A DNA stretch of 49,189 nucleotides, taken from Bacteroidota bacterium. Lineage in GTDB: Bacteria; Bacteroidota; Bacteroidia; Bacteroidales; Prolixibacteraceae. Below, one piece after another: positions 7,439 to 16,182 of this stretch. Position numbers and translations under genes: made by a program. Positions within the stretch are counted from its first letter, which is position 1, and each line of letters starts with the position of its first letter. The notes under the pieces were generated by a model, which was not told the origin of the DNA, did not search any database, and was given only the letters and a program-made list of their open reading frames with translations. Location: NCBI GenBank assembly GCA_030698405.1, contig JAUYMU010000034.1:1-49189 (forward strand), in the 5' to 3' direction.

Positions 7439-9346
7439 TTAATTTCCCAGTTTTTTCAAAGCATCCATATTCATTTTATTCTGAATGTTTTTTGCTTCAG
7501 GAGTGTATAGAAATTCAAGTTCGGTTTTGAAATATTCGATAATTTTTCCGCGCACCATTTTCGCCATCGAATTGAGCAGGTGGTTTTGGTCTGTAAATGC
7601 TTCAGGAAGAATTGCGATGGTGGCAGGCAGCCAGCGTTCAGGAAATGAATTTTCGAATTTTCCACCTGATTTGTAGGCATCAACTTCCTGTTGGATTATT
7701 TTCAGCGCTTCGGCCCGGCCTTCTTCAGTTGCGGCGGTGAATCCGCGTTTTTCAAGTTCACGGTTGATGGCCGGCATGTTGGGCACAATCATTCCTGAAG
7801 TATATGCATTCTGATTGTTGTACAACATGCATTGATCAATGTAGGACGACTGATCAATCAGGGCTTCTTCTATTCCTTCAGGACTGAATTTTTCGCCATC
7901 GCTTCCTATCAGCAAACTTTTAAAGCGACCAAGAACATACAGGAAACCATCCTTGTCCATGTAACCCATGTCGCCGGTAAACAACCATCCGTCTTTGACC
8001 GTTTCTTCCGTTGACTTTGGATTTTTCCAATAGCCTTTCATCACGTTTTCACCTTTCACCACGATTTCGCCTTTTTCTCCCAGTGGAAGTTCGTTTCCGT
8101 CCAGATCGCAGATTTTCAGCTCCATGTATTTTACCGGTCGGCCTGAAGAACCGAATTTGATGGCATGTAGTGCATTCGACGAAATAACCGGTGAGGCTTC
8201 TGACAGTCCGTATCCCTGGCACATGGGCATTCCGATGGCATAGAAAAACCTTTGTAATTCGAGGTCGAGCAATGCTCCGCCGCCAACAAATAAATTAAGT
8301 TTGCCACCAAATCCTTCACGGATTTTCGAAAACAGAATCTTGTCGTAAAGTTTTAACAATGGCTTGTAAATCATTTTCTCACCTTTACCACGATCCCATC
8401 CGTGACCATTGTATTCGTATGCAATTTTAAGTGCATGTTTAAACAGCTTTTCAATGACAGGACCTTTCTGCCTGATACCTGATTCAATTCCCTTTCTGAA
8501 ATTTTTTGCCACAGCCGGAACACTCATCAGAACGTTCGGCTGAATTTCATTTATATTCTTTGGTATATTCTTCAAGGTTTCTGTGGGAGTTTTACCAATC
8601 TCAAGAGAAGCAACACTTGCCCCGTTGTACATGAAACAATACAGGCAGGCTGTATGTGCGAACGAATGATCCCACGGGAGGAAAGCCAAAGTCTTCCATT
8701 CCGGAGTGATTTCCATCAGTGTATTTGCCTGAACTACGTTGGCCGCATAGTTTAGCTGAGTGAGCATAATTCCCTTTGGATCAGCTGTTGTGCCTGATGT
8801 GTAGGAAATATTTGCAACATCGTCTTCTTGTATGTTTTTATATATCGCTTCAAAATCTGACAAATTGGTTTTCATGTATTGGTCGCCCAAAGCCAAAACC
8901 TGATCGTACGAAATGTCGTTGACGCCCGGATTCTCTTTTCCGTCCATGTAAATCACTTTTTCAAGCTCCGGAAGTTCATTTCTGATTTCTTCAATTTTAG
9001 AGGCATGTCCTTTCGAAACTACAATCATTTTGCTTCCGGAATGGGCGAGCCGGAATTTCAACTCGCTTCCCGAATCAAGTCGAACCGATAACGGAACATT
9101 GATTCCCCCGGCATACAAAACGCCCAATTCAGAAATGATCCAGGCATTTCGTCCTTCAGCAATTAACCCAATCCGATCGCCTTTTTGAACTCCAAGGGCA
9201 ACCAGACCTGCCCCGAAACGAAGAACCAAATCGTGGGTTTGCCTGTAAGTAGTCCCTTCATATTTTCCATCGTGTTTTTCCCAGAGGTAAATGTTGTTGG
9301 GATATTTGGCAACACTGGTCTCAAAAAGTTCGATGATTGTTCTCAT
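7439..9346 (-). CDS. Long-chain acyl-CoA synthetase (AMP-forming)
   Basis: A 635-residue ANL-superfamily enzyme predicted to activate fatty acids to acyl-CoA through an acyl-adenylate. The P-loop is YTSGTTADPKG near residue 180. The adenine-binding region is GYGLSEASPV, and the hinge region appears as TGDMGYMDKDGFLYVLGRFKSL. The C-terminal lobe carries the usual GEKFSPEGIEEAL segment. Overall it resembles the FadD15-type synthetases of Bacteroidota. No signal peptide is present, so it acts in the cytoplasm or at the inner face of the membrane. It stands alone on the minus strand with the small barrel-like gene behind it. It has no evident link to the pectin genes, and its chain-length preference cannot be read from sequence. 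Confidence 0.92.
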   Translation of the reverse strand: MRTIIELFETSVAKYPNNIYLWEKHDGKYEGTTYRQTHDLVLRFGAGLVALGVQKGDRIGLIAEGRNAWIISELGVLYAGGINVPLSVRLDSGSELKFRLAHSGSKMIVVSKGHASKIEEIRNELPELEKVIYMDGKENPGVNDISYDQVLALGDQYMKTNLSDFEAIYKNIQEDDVANISYTSGTTADPKGIMLTQLNYAANVVQANTLMEITPEWKTLAFLPWDHSFAHTACLYCFMYNGASVASLEIGKTPTETLKNIPKNINEIQPNVLMSVPAVAKNFRKGIESGIRQKGPVIEKLFKHALKIAYEYNGHGWDRGKGEKMIYKPLLKLYDKILFSKIREGFGGKLNLFVGGGALLDLELQRFFYAIGMPMCQGYGLSEASPVISSNALHAIKFGSSGRPVKYMELKICDLDGNELPLGEKGEIVVKGENVMKGYWKNPKSTEETVKDGWLFTGDMGYMDKDGFLYVLGRFKSLLIGSDGEKFSPEGIEEALIDQSSYIDQCMLYNNQNAYTSGMIVPNMPAINRELEKRGFTAATEEGRAEALKIIQQEVDAYKSGGKFENSFPERWLPATIAILPEAFTDQNHLLNSMAKMVRGKIIEYFKTELEFLYTPEAKNIQNKMNMDALKKLGN

Positions 9347-9397
9347 GGCGTTTAAGTTTTAGATCAAAAGCACCCAAATGTACAAAATGAATTTCAA

Positions 9398-11719
9398 TTA
9401 CTTATTTTTCAAAATCCGAAGTACAATGTCCTCCTGAAATTCAGGACAAATAACTGTTGCAGACAGATTTTTTGCTGTTAGATTTCCAGTACTAATTGAA
9501 ATTCCTGTCAGCGTATTTACCCATTCAGCCGTATATTCTCCATCAGGAAGTGTCAGTTTAATTTCAGCCAGATTTCCTTTATCAAGATAAATGGCATATT
9601 GCTTTCCGGTTTCAGCCAAAACCTGAAATTCAGTCACATTTCCTTTAACGACCTGCAAAATGGAATTGGCAGGTTTCATCCGAATGAAGTCAAAACTTTC
9701 AATGAAATTTTTCATGATTTTCAATTGTTTACGGAATTCAGGATGCCCCCAACCGGGCGTTCCGGCGTCAATTACGTGCGTGCCGCCTTCTTTGCCAACA
9801 ATAAACGAATAATCGAGGTTGTTGTACAAAGCTCCGCCAGCCAGCATAAATTTCCATGCTTGCGAGCGGTAGTGAAAATCAACCTTTGGCATAAAACCGG
9901 TTTCATCGAGCCCGATTGCTTTTTTCAGTCCTAGGTTCGACGATGCCGCAACTGGGTAGGCATAATGAAAATTGAAAATCGATATGTTCGGATCAGGATT
10001 TTCAATTTTGCCCCTGAAATTGCTGATATTCTGAGCGATCATATGTTTGCTGGGGAGATTTTTTTCTTCTTCAGTAATGATTTGGGCAATTCGTTTTTGC
10101 CATTCCAAAGACTCGTCTTTCGCCGTTTCAACCAGTTTTTGCCAGGCAAATGGATGGGTTAATGAATCTGTTTCGGCAATTTTCTCAACCAAATTCGGAT
10201 TGTCGGACCAAGGCTCATTTTGTATTTCGAAAAATATATTCCCGAAAGCGTTTAATTCCTGAACGACTTTCCGTACATATTTTTCCTGAACATCCATCAG
10301 TTGCCCGTTATTGATGGTATTGACCTGTTTGAACGAAATGGAATCGAATTGATGAATGTTATTTTTCGGGTTAAACGGGCTGGTTTTCCACTGTTGATTG
10401 GTGTAATAAGAAGTAAACAAGGTGACTTCTACCATAATCCCGTTTTCGGAAGCTGCTGCAACAAACCCTTTCAGGCGACTGAAAAAAGCTTCGTTCCACT
10501 GATAAAGATCGTATTTCCCGGAGGAAGGATCTTTTATCCACGGTGTCTGCCAACTTTTCGGTTTCGGATTCATCGTATTATTTCGGATTCCAAACAGGTT
10601 ATCGCCTATCTCGGAATACGGGCCGAGAAAAATCCGGGTGTAGTTTAGTCCTTCTTTTTGTATGGTTTGCAGGTATTTTGAATAATCAAAGTCGGCATTC
10701 ATCACTGCGCCGTAATGTTCTCCGGAAGTTACCAGAATGGTTGGTTTGCCTTGAAATAGAAAGTAATTTGGGTTTTCAGGATGCAGGCTGAATAACTTTT
10801 TCTTCAGTACTTTCCAGAAATCATCAGCCAAAGCTTTTTCGTCAATTTTGACGAATGCTTTAATCGTTCGCTGCTTATTTTCAGGTGGCGTTGAGATGGT
10901 TTCCAGTTGAGCAAAATCAGGTTTCAGGTAAGCGGCAACCAACGCCAAATCCCACATAACACGGGTTTCGTCCTGCGGATTTTGTTCGCGCCAGCGATCT
11001 TCCAGAATTTTCTCTGCTTCAATGGTTTCATCAAGTTTGGTGTAAGTATCTTCGCGTTTAAACTGAAGTGGAAGAGCTGCCTGAAGGCACATCATCGTCA
11101 GGTCGAGTCCTTCGAGATTGAGCAGGTAATCAAAGGCATTCAGGTCATTACGAATGTTGAATTCATTTTTATTCCAGATTTTGGTCTTCGGATCGTATTG
11201 AGCGCCCAATGCAAAACAGCGGATTTTGGATTTGATTTCAGGAGCCAGAATCAACGCTGAAGCCAGGTTGGTCATTGCGCCTATTGTCAGAATATCGAGT
11301 TTTTCACCTTCAGGAAGAGATTTTACAACTTTAATAATCGCCTGGGCTGCTTCCGAATCACGTACATCTTGCTGTCCCCATGCACGACCGATTTGACGAT
11401 CGGCGCCAATGGGATGGGGGATATCCAACCTGTTCAAGGATTTCAGGATTTGCTCATTGAGCCGCTGACTTTCGGCCACCGTATTCAAACCTTTGGTGTC
11501 GTATGCGTTCCATTTTTCGAAAACCAGCAAATCAGGATTGTTAAAATGGGCTGAACTTAAGCCAACCAGCTCAACTTTAGGGTCTTTCACCAAGCGGACA
11601 ATGGCATACAAATCGTCCATTTCGTTGCCGGTATCGGCATCGAGCCATACTTTTTGTTTCTGGGCAAAACATGATTGAACGAAGAAAGAGCTGATAATTA
11701 ATAGAATAATTGTCTTCAT
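9398..11719 (-). CDS. Secreted nucleoside hydrolase fused to a glycosidase-like TIM barrel
   Basis: A single uninterrupted 773-residue frame carries two enzyme domains. Residues 1-20 are a signal peptide. Residues 24-310 are an inosine-uridine nucleoside hydrolase-type domain with the metal-binding DADTGNEMDD motif (D27, D29, D35, D36) and FNIRNDLNAFD as the later Asp block. Residues about 316-690 resemble GH5/DUF4038-type barrels (apiosidase-like family): IQNEPW gives an acid/base candidate E502, and LDETGF gives a nucleophile candidate E606. The last 80 residues form a small beta domain like those that follow DUF4038. It sits downstream of ribokinase and DeoC remnants, so cleavage of nucleosides or ribosides outside the cytoplasm is plausible. 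The glycosidase substrate is unknown. The fusion is unusual. Confidence 0.8.
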   Translation of the reverse strand: MKTIILLIISSFFVQSCFAQKQKVWLDADTGNEMDDLYAIVRLVKDPKVELVGLSSAHFNNPDLLVFEKWNAYDTKGLNTVAESQRLNEQILKSLNRLDIPHPIGADRQIGRAWGQQDVRDSEAAQAIIKVVKSLPEGEKLDILTIGAMTNLASALILAPEIKSKIRCFALGAQYDPKTKIWNKNEFNIRNDLNAFDYLLNLEGLDLTMMCLQAALPLQFKREDTYTKLDETIEAEKILEDRWREQNPQDETRVMWDLALVAAYLKPDFAQLETISTPPENKQRTIKAFVKIDEKALADDFWKVLKKKLFSLHPENPNYFLFQGKPTILVTSGEHYGAVMNADFDYSKYLQTIQKEGLNYTRIFLGPYSEIGDNLFGIRNNTMNPKPKSWQTPWIKDPSSGKYDLYQWNEAFFSRLKGFVAAASENGIMVEVTLFTSYYTNQQWKTSPFNPKNNIHQFDSISFKQVNTINNGQLMDVQEKYVRKVVQELNAFGNIFFEIQNEPWSDNPNLVEKIAETDSLTHPFAWQKLVETAKDESLEWQKRIAQIITEEEKNLPSKHMIAQNISNFRGKIENPDPNISIFNFHYAYPVAASSNLGLKKAIGLDETGFMPKVDFHYRSQAWKFMLAGGALYNNLDYSFIVGKEGGTHVIDAGTPGWGHPEFRKQLKIMKNFIESFDFIRMKPANSILQVVKGNVTEFQVLAETGKQYAIYLDKGNLAEIKLTLPDGEYTAEWVNTLTGISISTGNLTAKNLSATVICPEFQEDIVLRILKNK

Positions 11720-11737
11720 ATATTGCGGTGTTTTAGT

Positions 11738-11989
11738 TTAAAAATTGCCTAACATCAACGATTCAATTAATCGGGCCATTTCGTTGTTACTCATCTTCAA
11801 TTTCAGAAACGAATGTTTTCCGTCATGATTTTCCTGCCATTTGTTGCCGCCAACCTCATCAGGCAGGCAAACGCCATTCTCCGACCTGTCCCAATAAATT
11901 CCCAACCCGTTGCGAACTGCATAAAGTACAGCTGTTTGGTCGTAGGTCGAGTTGTTCAGGATTTGGCCTTTATAATGTTGGTTATTCCG
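11738..11989 (-). pseudogene. C-terminal remnant of a second nucleoside hydrolase
   Basis: Reading the minus strand in a different frame from the chimera upstream gives NNSTYDQTAVLYAVRNG, a tryptophan-containing GGNKW turn and a final LIESLMLGNF before a TAA at 11738-11740. These match the C-terminal region of nucleoside hydrolases (typically ...SWDQTAVLYAVR). No start codon is available, and the segment joins the end of the ribokinase chimera through a frame change. It is therefore a decayed gene, separate from the intact nucleoside hydrolase domain encoded just downstream. Confidence 0.65.
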
Positions 11990-12552
11990 GGCATGTTGCC
12001 GTCAAAGTTCCATTCTTTTTTGCCTTCCGGATATTGGCCGCCCATGATCACAAATTCCTTCACCTTTTTACTGATCAGTGTTTTACCATCAAAATTCGAA
12101 TGAATATCACCTTTTGATTCAACCGGAATTTCATATTGCATAATGATCATCGCCGCTTCGTCAATTACAGGCATGGAACGATCGATCAATTCAGGAGTGA
12201 GTTTATAATTGGCGCCCGGAGCCACCGAAAGGTAATTATTGCCTTCGCCGCCAATCATCACCAGCGCATGTCCGCTGGCAATATCGGTTTCCTGAAATAC
12301 AAAGCGAATATCCAAGCCATCGTTCCTGAAATTTTCGAGCATTTGCGGCGTATAGGCATCGTTGCCTACGCAATTGACAAAAGCCACTTTTCCTCCTGCG
12401 CGTGCAGCTCCAACTGCCTGATTGACGCCTTTTCCACCATAAACCTGAAAGAACCCGGCATCGGTAATGGTTTCGCCTTTTTCGGGAAGCCTGTCCATTT
12501 TCATAATCAGATCGACATTAGAACTGCCGATGACAACTATTTTGTTTTTCAT
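11956..12552 (-). pseudogene. Ribokinase N-terminal half joined to a nucleoside hydrolase fragment
   Basis: The frame encodes 198 residues, against about 300 for ribokinase. Residues 1 to about 147 are a good PfkB/ribokinase N-terminus: VVIGSSNVDLI, YGGKGVNQAVGAAR, ASGHALVMI and MQYEIPVES. From about residue 148 the sequence changes family to SKKVKEFVIMGGQYPEGKKEWNF, a nucleoside hydrolase core block. The ribokinase C-terminal half, with the GAGD anion hole and catalytic Asp, is missing. A deletion has probably fused two adjacent operon genes, with the breakpoint near 12115. The product should not phosphorylate ribose. Upstream lies a C-rich repeat. An assembly error is the main alternative. 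Confidence 0.7.
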
Positions 12553-12555
12553 ATA

Positions 12556-12694
12556 AAGCCCCCTCTAAATCTCCCCCGGGAGGGGGAGACTTTAAAAACG
12601 TTTAAATTTATATTTCCTGAACAAGTAAATAAGCAATTGTAAAAACATAACACCTTCCTAAAAATCTCCCTGAAGGGGGGATTCAGGGGGGCTT
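12556..12694. repeat. C/G-tract repeats flanking the broken ribokinase and permease
   Basis: Two copies of a CTCCC-type unit lie in this gap: a perfect hairpin TCTCCCCC-ggga-GGGGGAGA (12570-12589) inside AGCCCCCTCTAAATCTCCCC, and AAATCTCCCTGAAGGGGGG near 12662-12680 followed by GGGGGGCTTC. Related C-runs recur at 13226-13337. These look like dispersed intergenic repeats. Confidence 0.6.
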
Positions 12695-13159
12695 CTAATT
12701 CAGCCTTGCAATAACAATCATTGTCAGACCAATGATGAACAGCGCAAACATCGCAGCCAGGTATTTATTCACCGATTTGGGAGCCGAAGCAAATTCTTTG
12801 AACACAAAAACGCCCCAGGCCGCGCCAATCATGGTAGCTCCCTGTCCCAAGCCATACGAAATGGCTGGCCCGGCTTTTTCTGAAGCAATCAGGTTAAAAA
12901 GGAACCCGGTATTGAAGATCAGTCCGCCGAGGATTCCGATGAGATGCTGGCGCGCAGTTCCGTTGGTAAAATATTGCTTGTAAGTAACCGGAGTTCCGGT
13001 AATTGGCTTGTACATAAAAAAGGTATTCCAGAGAAAATTTGAAAGGAACAAACCAATGGAGAAAATGATTACTGCCGAATATGGAGTTAGTTTTCCTGCC
13101 TCCGGAGTGGTAAAATTGGTTGTCATTCCTTCGGCCACAAAGCGGTAAAAGAACGACAT
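12695..13159 (-). pseudogene. C-terminal half of a GRP/RhaT-like sugar permease
   Basis: 154 residues with four or five hydrophobic segments match the C-terminal half of drug/metabolite-superfamily sugar permeases (RhaT or glucose/ribose porter type). Recognisable blocks are GKLTPYSAVIIFSIG, HLIGILGGLIFN, GPAISYGLGQGATM and GVFVFKEF. Family members are about twice this length. In-frame similarity can be followed upstream to about 13215 (KGIVIS, SGVIMSFFYRF), where a C-rich repeat and then an in-frame stop interrupt it. The N-terminal half is therefore lost. The ATG at 13159 is an internal Met of the family. An intact version would have imported ribose, deoxyribose or a nucleoside for the adjacent catabolic genes; this fragment is probably inactive. 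Confidence 0.75.
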
Positions 13160-13225
13160 GATGACTCCTGAAATAATAGAGATTACGATTCCTTTGGTCG
13201 ATGTTTTTCCCTGCGATGCAGATAA

Positions 13226-13337
13226 GCCCCCCTTCGCCCCCCCCGAAGGATGGGAACTAAGAACGGCGGGTTAGTTAATTAATTTTCATTTGGTTGGCTT
13301 TTTGTTTTCCCCCTTCGGGGGAATTAAAGGGGGCTAA
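13226..13337. repeat. C-rich repeats between the permease fragment and deoC
   Basis: Holds long C-runs at 13226-13246 and a CCCCC-ttc-GGGGG hairpin at 13308-13320 followed by AAAGGGGGCT. It abuts the truncated permease on one side. On the other it supplies the last codons of deoC, whose final residues Ser-Pro-Leu and stop are read from AGCCCCCTTTAA. Confidence 0.6.
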
Positions 13338-14040
13338 ATCTTTTCATGGCTTCTTCCATCATTACGGCGGTGGCAGTAGCTCCACTTCGGGTACAACCTG
13401 CAGCCTGAACAGCAATCAGTTGGTCGAGGGTGCGGACTCCACCGGCAGCTTTAACCTTTACTTTTGGACCAACACTTTTTTTCATCAGTTCCAACACCGG
13501 AATTGTTGCCCCAACATAGTTGTAATCTCCATTGGCCTGTTTCACAAATCCAAATCCTGAAGAAGTTTTCACGTAATCGGCACCCGCTTCGGTGCAAATC
13601 TGACAAAGTTTTACAATATCAGCCTCCCTGGTCACATAATCAGTTTCGAAAATCACTTTAACGATGGCTTCAAGCTTGTGACAAGCATCGGAAACTGATT
13701 TGATTTCTTCAGTAATATAATCCCAATCACCCTGCAAGGCTTTCCCAATATTAATGACCATGTCAATTTCAACAGCACCATCTTTGCAGGCATTTTCAGA
13801 TTCAAAGACTTTTACAGGAATCGCTGAATTTCCAGCCGGGAAACCAATGACACAACCTACCAATACATCGCTGCTTTTCAGCAACTCAACTGCCTGTTTC
13901 ACTGCATACGGTTTTACACAAACCGATGCTACATCGTACTTTTTTGCCACTTCGCACTCACGGTGCAAATCTTCGTCCGTCATTGTAGGGTGAAGAATCG
14001 AGTGGTCAATCATTTTTGCAAGTTCTTTTACTTTGTTCAT
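13324..14040 (-). CDS. deoC: Deoxyribose-phosphate aldolase
   Basis: A cytoplasmic class I aldolase (238 residues) that splits 2-deoxyribose-5-phosphate into glyceraldehyde-3-phosphate and acetaldehyde, the end step of deoxynucleoside use. The Schiff-base lysine is K158 in YVKTSSGF. The partner lysine is K197 in VKAAGGVRT, and the catalytic Asp is D93 in EIDMVIN. All three match the E. coli residues K167, K201 and D102. It follows the serine hydrolase gene by 11 bp. Its last three residues come from a C-rich repeat, and the terminal Tyr of many DERA enzymes is absent, so the C-terminus may have been altered. It is probably co-regulated with the genes behind the GntR-type regulator. Confidence 0.93.
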   Translation of the reverse strand: MNKVKELAKMIDHSILHPTMTDEDLHRECEVAKKYDVASVCVKPYAVKQAVELLKSSDVLVGCVIGFPAGNSAIPVKVFESENACKDGAVEIDMVINIGKALQGDWDYITEEIKSVSDACHKLEAIVKVIFETDYVTREADIVKLCQICTEAGADYVKTSSGFGFVKQANGDYNYVGATIPVLELMKKSVGPKVKVKAAGGVRTLDQLIAVQAAGCTRSGATATAVMMEEAMKRFSPL

Positions 14041-14051
14041 TTTATTTAAAT

Positions 14052-15350
14052 TTAATCATCAATACTTTGTCCAACCAGTTGCCTGAATTTCCAACCAGTT
14101 TCGTCGTTTACCGGGCCTTGGGTTTGTTTCATCAGAATGCCAATTACTTTTTCTTTTGGATCGGCAAAATACTGGGTATTGAAATAACCGCCCCATTCGA
14201 AAGTTCCTTCGCTGCTCATTCCTCCTTTTTCTTCTCCTTTTCTGGTCAGAACCGAAAATGCCAACCCATGCACTTTATCCGGATTCTCGCCCCAGATGTT
14301 GCCAATCTGGTTACCCATAATCGCTTCAACTGTGGTGCGGCTCAATAAACGAACGCCATTTAATTCACCGCCATTCAGGTACATTTGCAGGAAAGTAGCG
14401 TAATCTTTTGCGGTACTCGATAGCCCTGCGCCACCGGAGAAAAAACTTTTTGCACCTTCAATCGGGTAGTCTGTATCGTAAAAAGTAACCGGATATTTTG
14501 TCCATTTCTCATCTGTTTTTTGCTGAACAGCAACCAGTCTTCCTGCCTTTTCTTCGGGCAGATAAAAGCGGGTATCGTTCATTGCCAACGGATCAAAAAT
14601 CCGGGTTTTCAGGAACTGATCGAAAGGCATACCCGAAACAACTTCAATGAAATAACCCAAAACATCCAGGCCTTCGCTGTAAGTGAATTTTTCGCCTGGA
14701 TTGTGATGCAGCGGCAGCTTGGCCAGCTTTTTCACACTTTCGGCAATGGTGATTTTTTCGGTGGTAAACAGGTCGGTAACTCCTGCTTTTGCATAAATCA
14801 TTTTTATCTGTTCGTTGCCGTCAATAATTCCGTAGCCAATTCCTGAAGTGTGGGTAATCAGGTGGCGAATGGTAATTTCAGATTTGGCCGGCTCACTGGT
14901 GTAAGTCGTATCGCTGTATTTGAACGATTTCAGTACCTGCGGATTTTTAAACTCCGGAATGTATTTTGAAATCGGATCTTCGAGCTGAAATTTCCCCTCT
15001 TCCCACAGCATCATCACGGCAGTTGAAGTGATGGCTTTTGTTTGACTGGCAATGCGGAAAATATCATCGCGTTTTAACGCTTTTGCTTCCTGATTATCGG
15101 CCATCCCATAAGCTTTCCAATGTACGATTTTACCGTTTCGGGCAATCAGCGAAACAATTCCGGGAACATCACCATTTTTTACAGCCTCGGCACACATTTG
15201 GTCAATACGGGCAAGTCGTTCCGAAGAAATGCCTACACTTTCAGGAGAAGCTTCGGTTAAAAAGGGCGATTTTTTGATGGATTTGGTTTGAGCATTTAGC
15301 CCGGCAGTATATAAAAATACTGTAAGAGCAATAAGAATTAGTGTTTTCAT
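14052..15350 (-). CDS. Secreted serine hydrolase, class C beta-lactamase/EstB type
   Basis: A 432-residue exported protein of the beta-lactamase-like esterase/peptidase group. Signal peptide: residues 1-20 (ending LNAQ). The nucleophile motif is S102-Q-T-K105, and the YxE/N motif is Y224-S-E. A GGYFNT segment stands where the third box (KTG in beta-lactamases) lies. The loss of the KTG sequence argues against beta-lactam resistance and for an esterase or a D-aminopeptidase/amidase. The open frame extends to 15395, but that would overlap the regulator gene; ATG 15350 directly before the signal peptide is the likely start. It lies between the GntR regulator and deoC, so a role in releasing esterified ribosides is conceivable but not shown. 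Confidence 0.87.
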   Translation of the reverse strand: MKTLILIALTVFLYTAGLNAQTKSIKKSPFLTEASPESVGISSERLARIDQMCAEAVKNGDVPGIVSLIARNGKIVHWKAYGMADNQEAKALKRDDIFRIASQTKAITSTAVMMLWEEGKFQLEDPISKYIPEFKNPQVLKSFKYSDTTYTSEPAKSEITIRHLITHTSGIGYGIIDGNEQIKMIYAKAGVTDLFTTEKITIAESVKKLAKLPLHHNPGEKFTYSEGLDVLGYFIEVVSGMPFDQFLKTRIFDPLAMNDTRFYLPEEKAGRLVAVQQKTDEKWTKYPVTFYDTDYPIEGAKSFFSGGAGLSSTAKDYATFLQMYLNGGELNGVRLLSRTTVEAIMGNQIGNIWGENPDKVHGLAFSVLTRKGEEKGGMSSEGTFEWGGYFNTQYFADPKEKVIGILMKQTQGPVNDETGWKFRQLVGQSIDD

Positions 15351-15372
15351 GATGCTGTTTTTATTTTTAAAT

Positions 15373-16080
15373 TTAGAGATGATAGCTGTTTCCAATCGGG
15401 TATTTCATCGTATTACAGTACAATTCGCTGTAAATATTCAGGTTCGATTTATTTGTGTGGAATTTTACAGAGATATGCAGAATTGGTGTTCCTGGTTCTA
15501 TTTTTAGGTATCCGGCGGTTCGCTCATCTGCATATTCGGCGCGAAGTTCCTGTTCCGAACCGGTAACTTCAATCAGGTATTTCTGGCTCAACGTTTTAAA
15601 AAATGAACCTTCCACGAATTCCTGACCAATGATATTTTTAAGTTCCAGATCGGCGAACCAGTTATTTTCGAGCATCACCGGATCGTCGCCCACACATCGC
15701 AATTGCTCAAAATGCAGGCTATTTGCTTTTAGTTCATTTTCTGAAGGTCGAAATGAAGTAGTTGTACTCCATTCCCTTTTTGCGGGTTCCTGCAAGAAAA
15801 TGGTATTTACATTCATCCCAACGGCTTCCGAAAAACCTTTCACATTCAGCAGTCCCAATGAATGACGACGTTCCTTAACCAGGCTGCCTTTTCCGTGTTT
15901 TTTTTCAATGTAGCCTTCCTTCAGCAAATTGTCCAATGCCTTTCGTACTGTTGTTCTGGTGATCGAAAAATTGGTGCACAATTCATTCTCAGAAGGAAGG
16001 TAATCTCCAACTTTCAAAACACCGTGTTGAATTTTTACTTTCAACAGCGTTTCAATTTCCTTATAACGCGTTCGTTTCAT
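15373..16080 (-). CDS. GntR-family transcriptional regulator (HutC/UTRA type)
   Basis: 235 residues from ATG 16080. Residues about 5-70 are a winged helix with the family signature YLPSENELCTNFSITRTTVR and the wing GYIEKKHGKGSLV. Residues about 85-235 are a UTRA ligand-binding domain, usually recognising a sugar phosphate or similar metabolite. An upstream ATG at 16107 is in frame, but it lies upstream of the -7 element at 16097-16104 and would precede the transcription start, so ATG 16080 is preferred. The gene is first in a minus-strand operon with the serine hydrolase, deoC, permease, ribokinase and nucleoside hydrolase genes. It is probably their repressor, induced by a catabolic intermediate. 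A perfect palindrome over its own promoter suggests autoregulation. Confidence 0.9.
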   Translation of the reverse strand: MKRTRYKEIETLLKVKIQHGVLKVGDYLPSENELCTNFSITRTTVRKALDNLLKEGYIEKKHGKGSLVKERRHSLGLLNVKGFSEAVGMNVNTIFLQEPAKREWSTTTSFRPSENELKANSLHFEQLRCVGDDPVMLENNWFADLELKNIIGQEFVEGSFFKTLSQKYLIEVTGSEQELRAEYADERTAGYLKIEPGTPILHISVKFHTNKSNLNIYSELYCNTMKYPIGNSYHL

Positions 16081-16096
16081 CGTATTTAAATTACAG

Positions 16097-16127
16097 CAAA
16101 TATACAATTTTGGCTTGTACGTACAAG
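16097..16127 (-). promoter_or_regulatory. Promoter and palindromic operator of the GntR-led operon
   Basis: On the minus strand a -7 element TATATTTG (16104-16097) is preceded by TTG with a 19-bp spacer, matching the Bacteroidota promoter pattern TTG-N19-TAnnTTTG. A perfect 14-bp palindrome CTTGTAC/GTACAAG (16114-16127) contains the -33 TTG and has the GT...AC spacing of GntR-family operators. A repressor bound here would block the promoter. Confidence 0.7.
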
Positions 16128-16182
16128 TGGATCTTGCCTTTGAATTTTCAAAAAAAAATGATATCTGCTTGAAAACTTAGCG

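Noticed and set aside
14052-15350. Beta-lactam resistance role for the serine hydrolase
   Set aside because: The KTG box is not present in its usual form and the gene sits in a sugar-catabolism operon; esterase or amidase activity is more likely.
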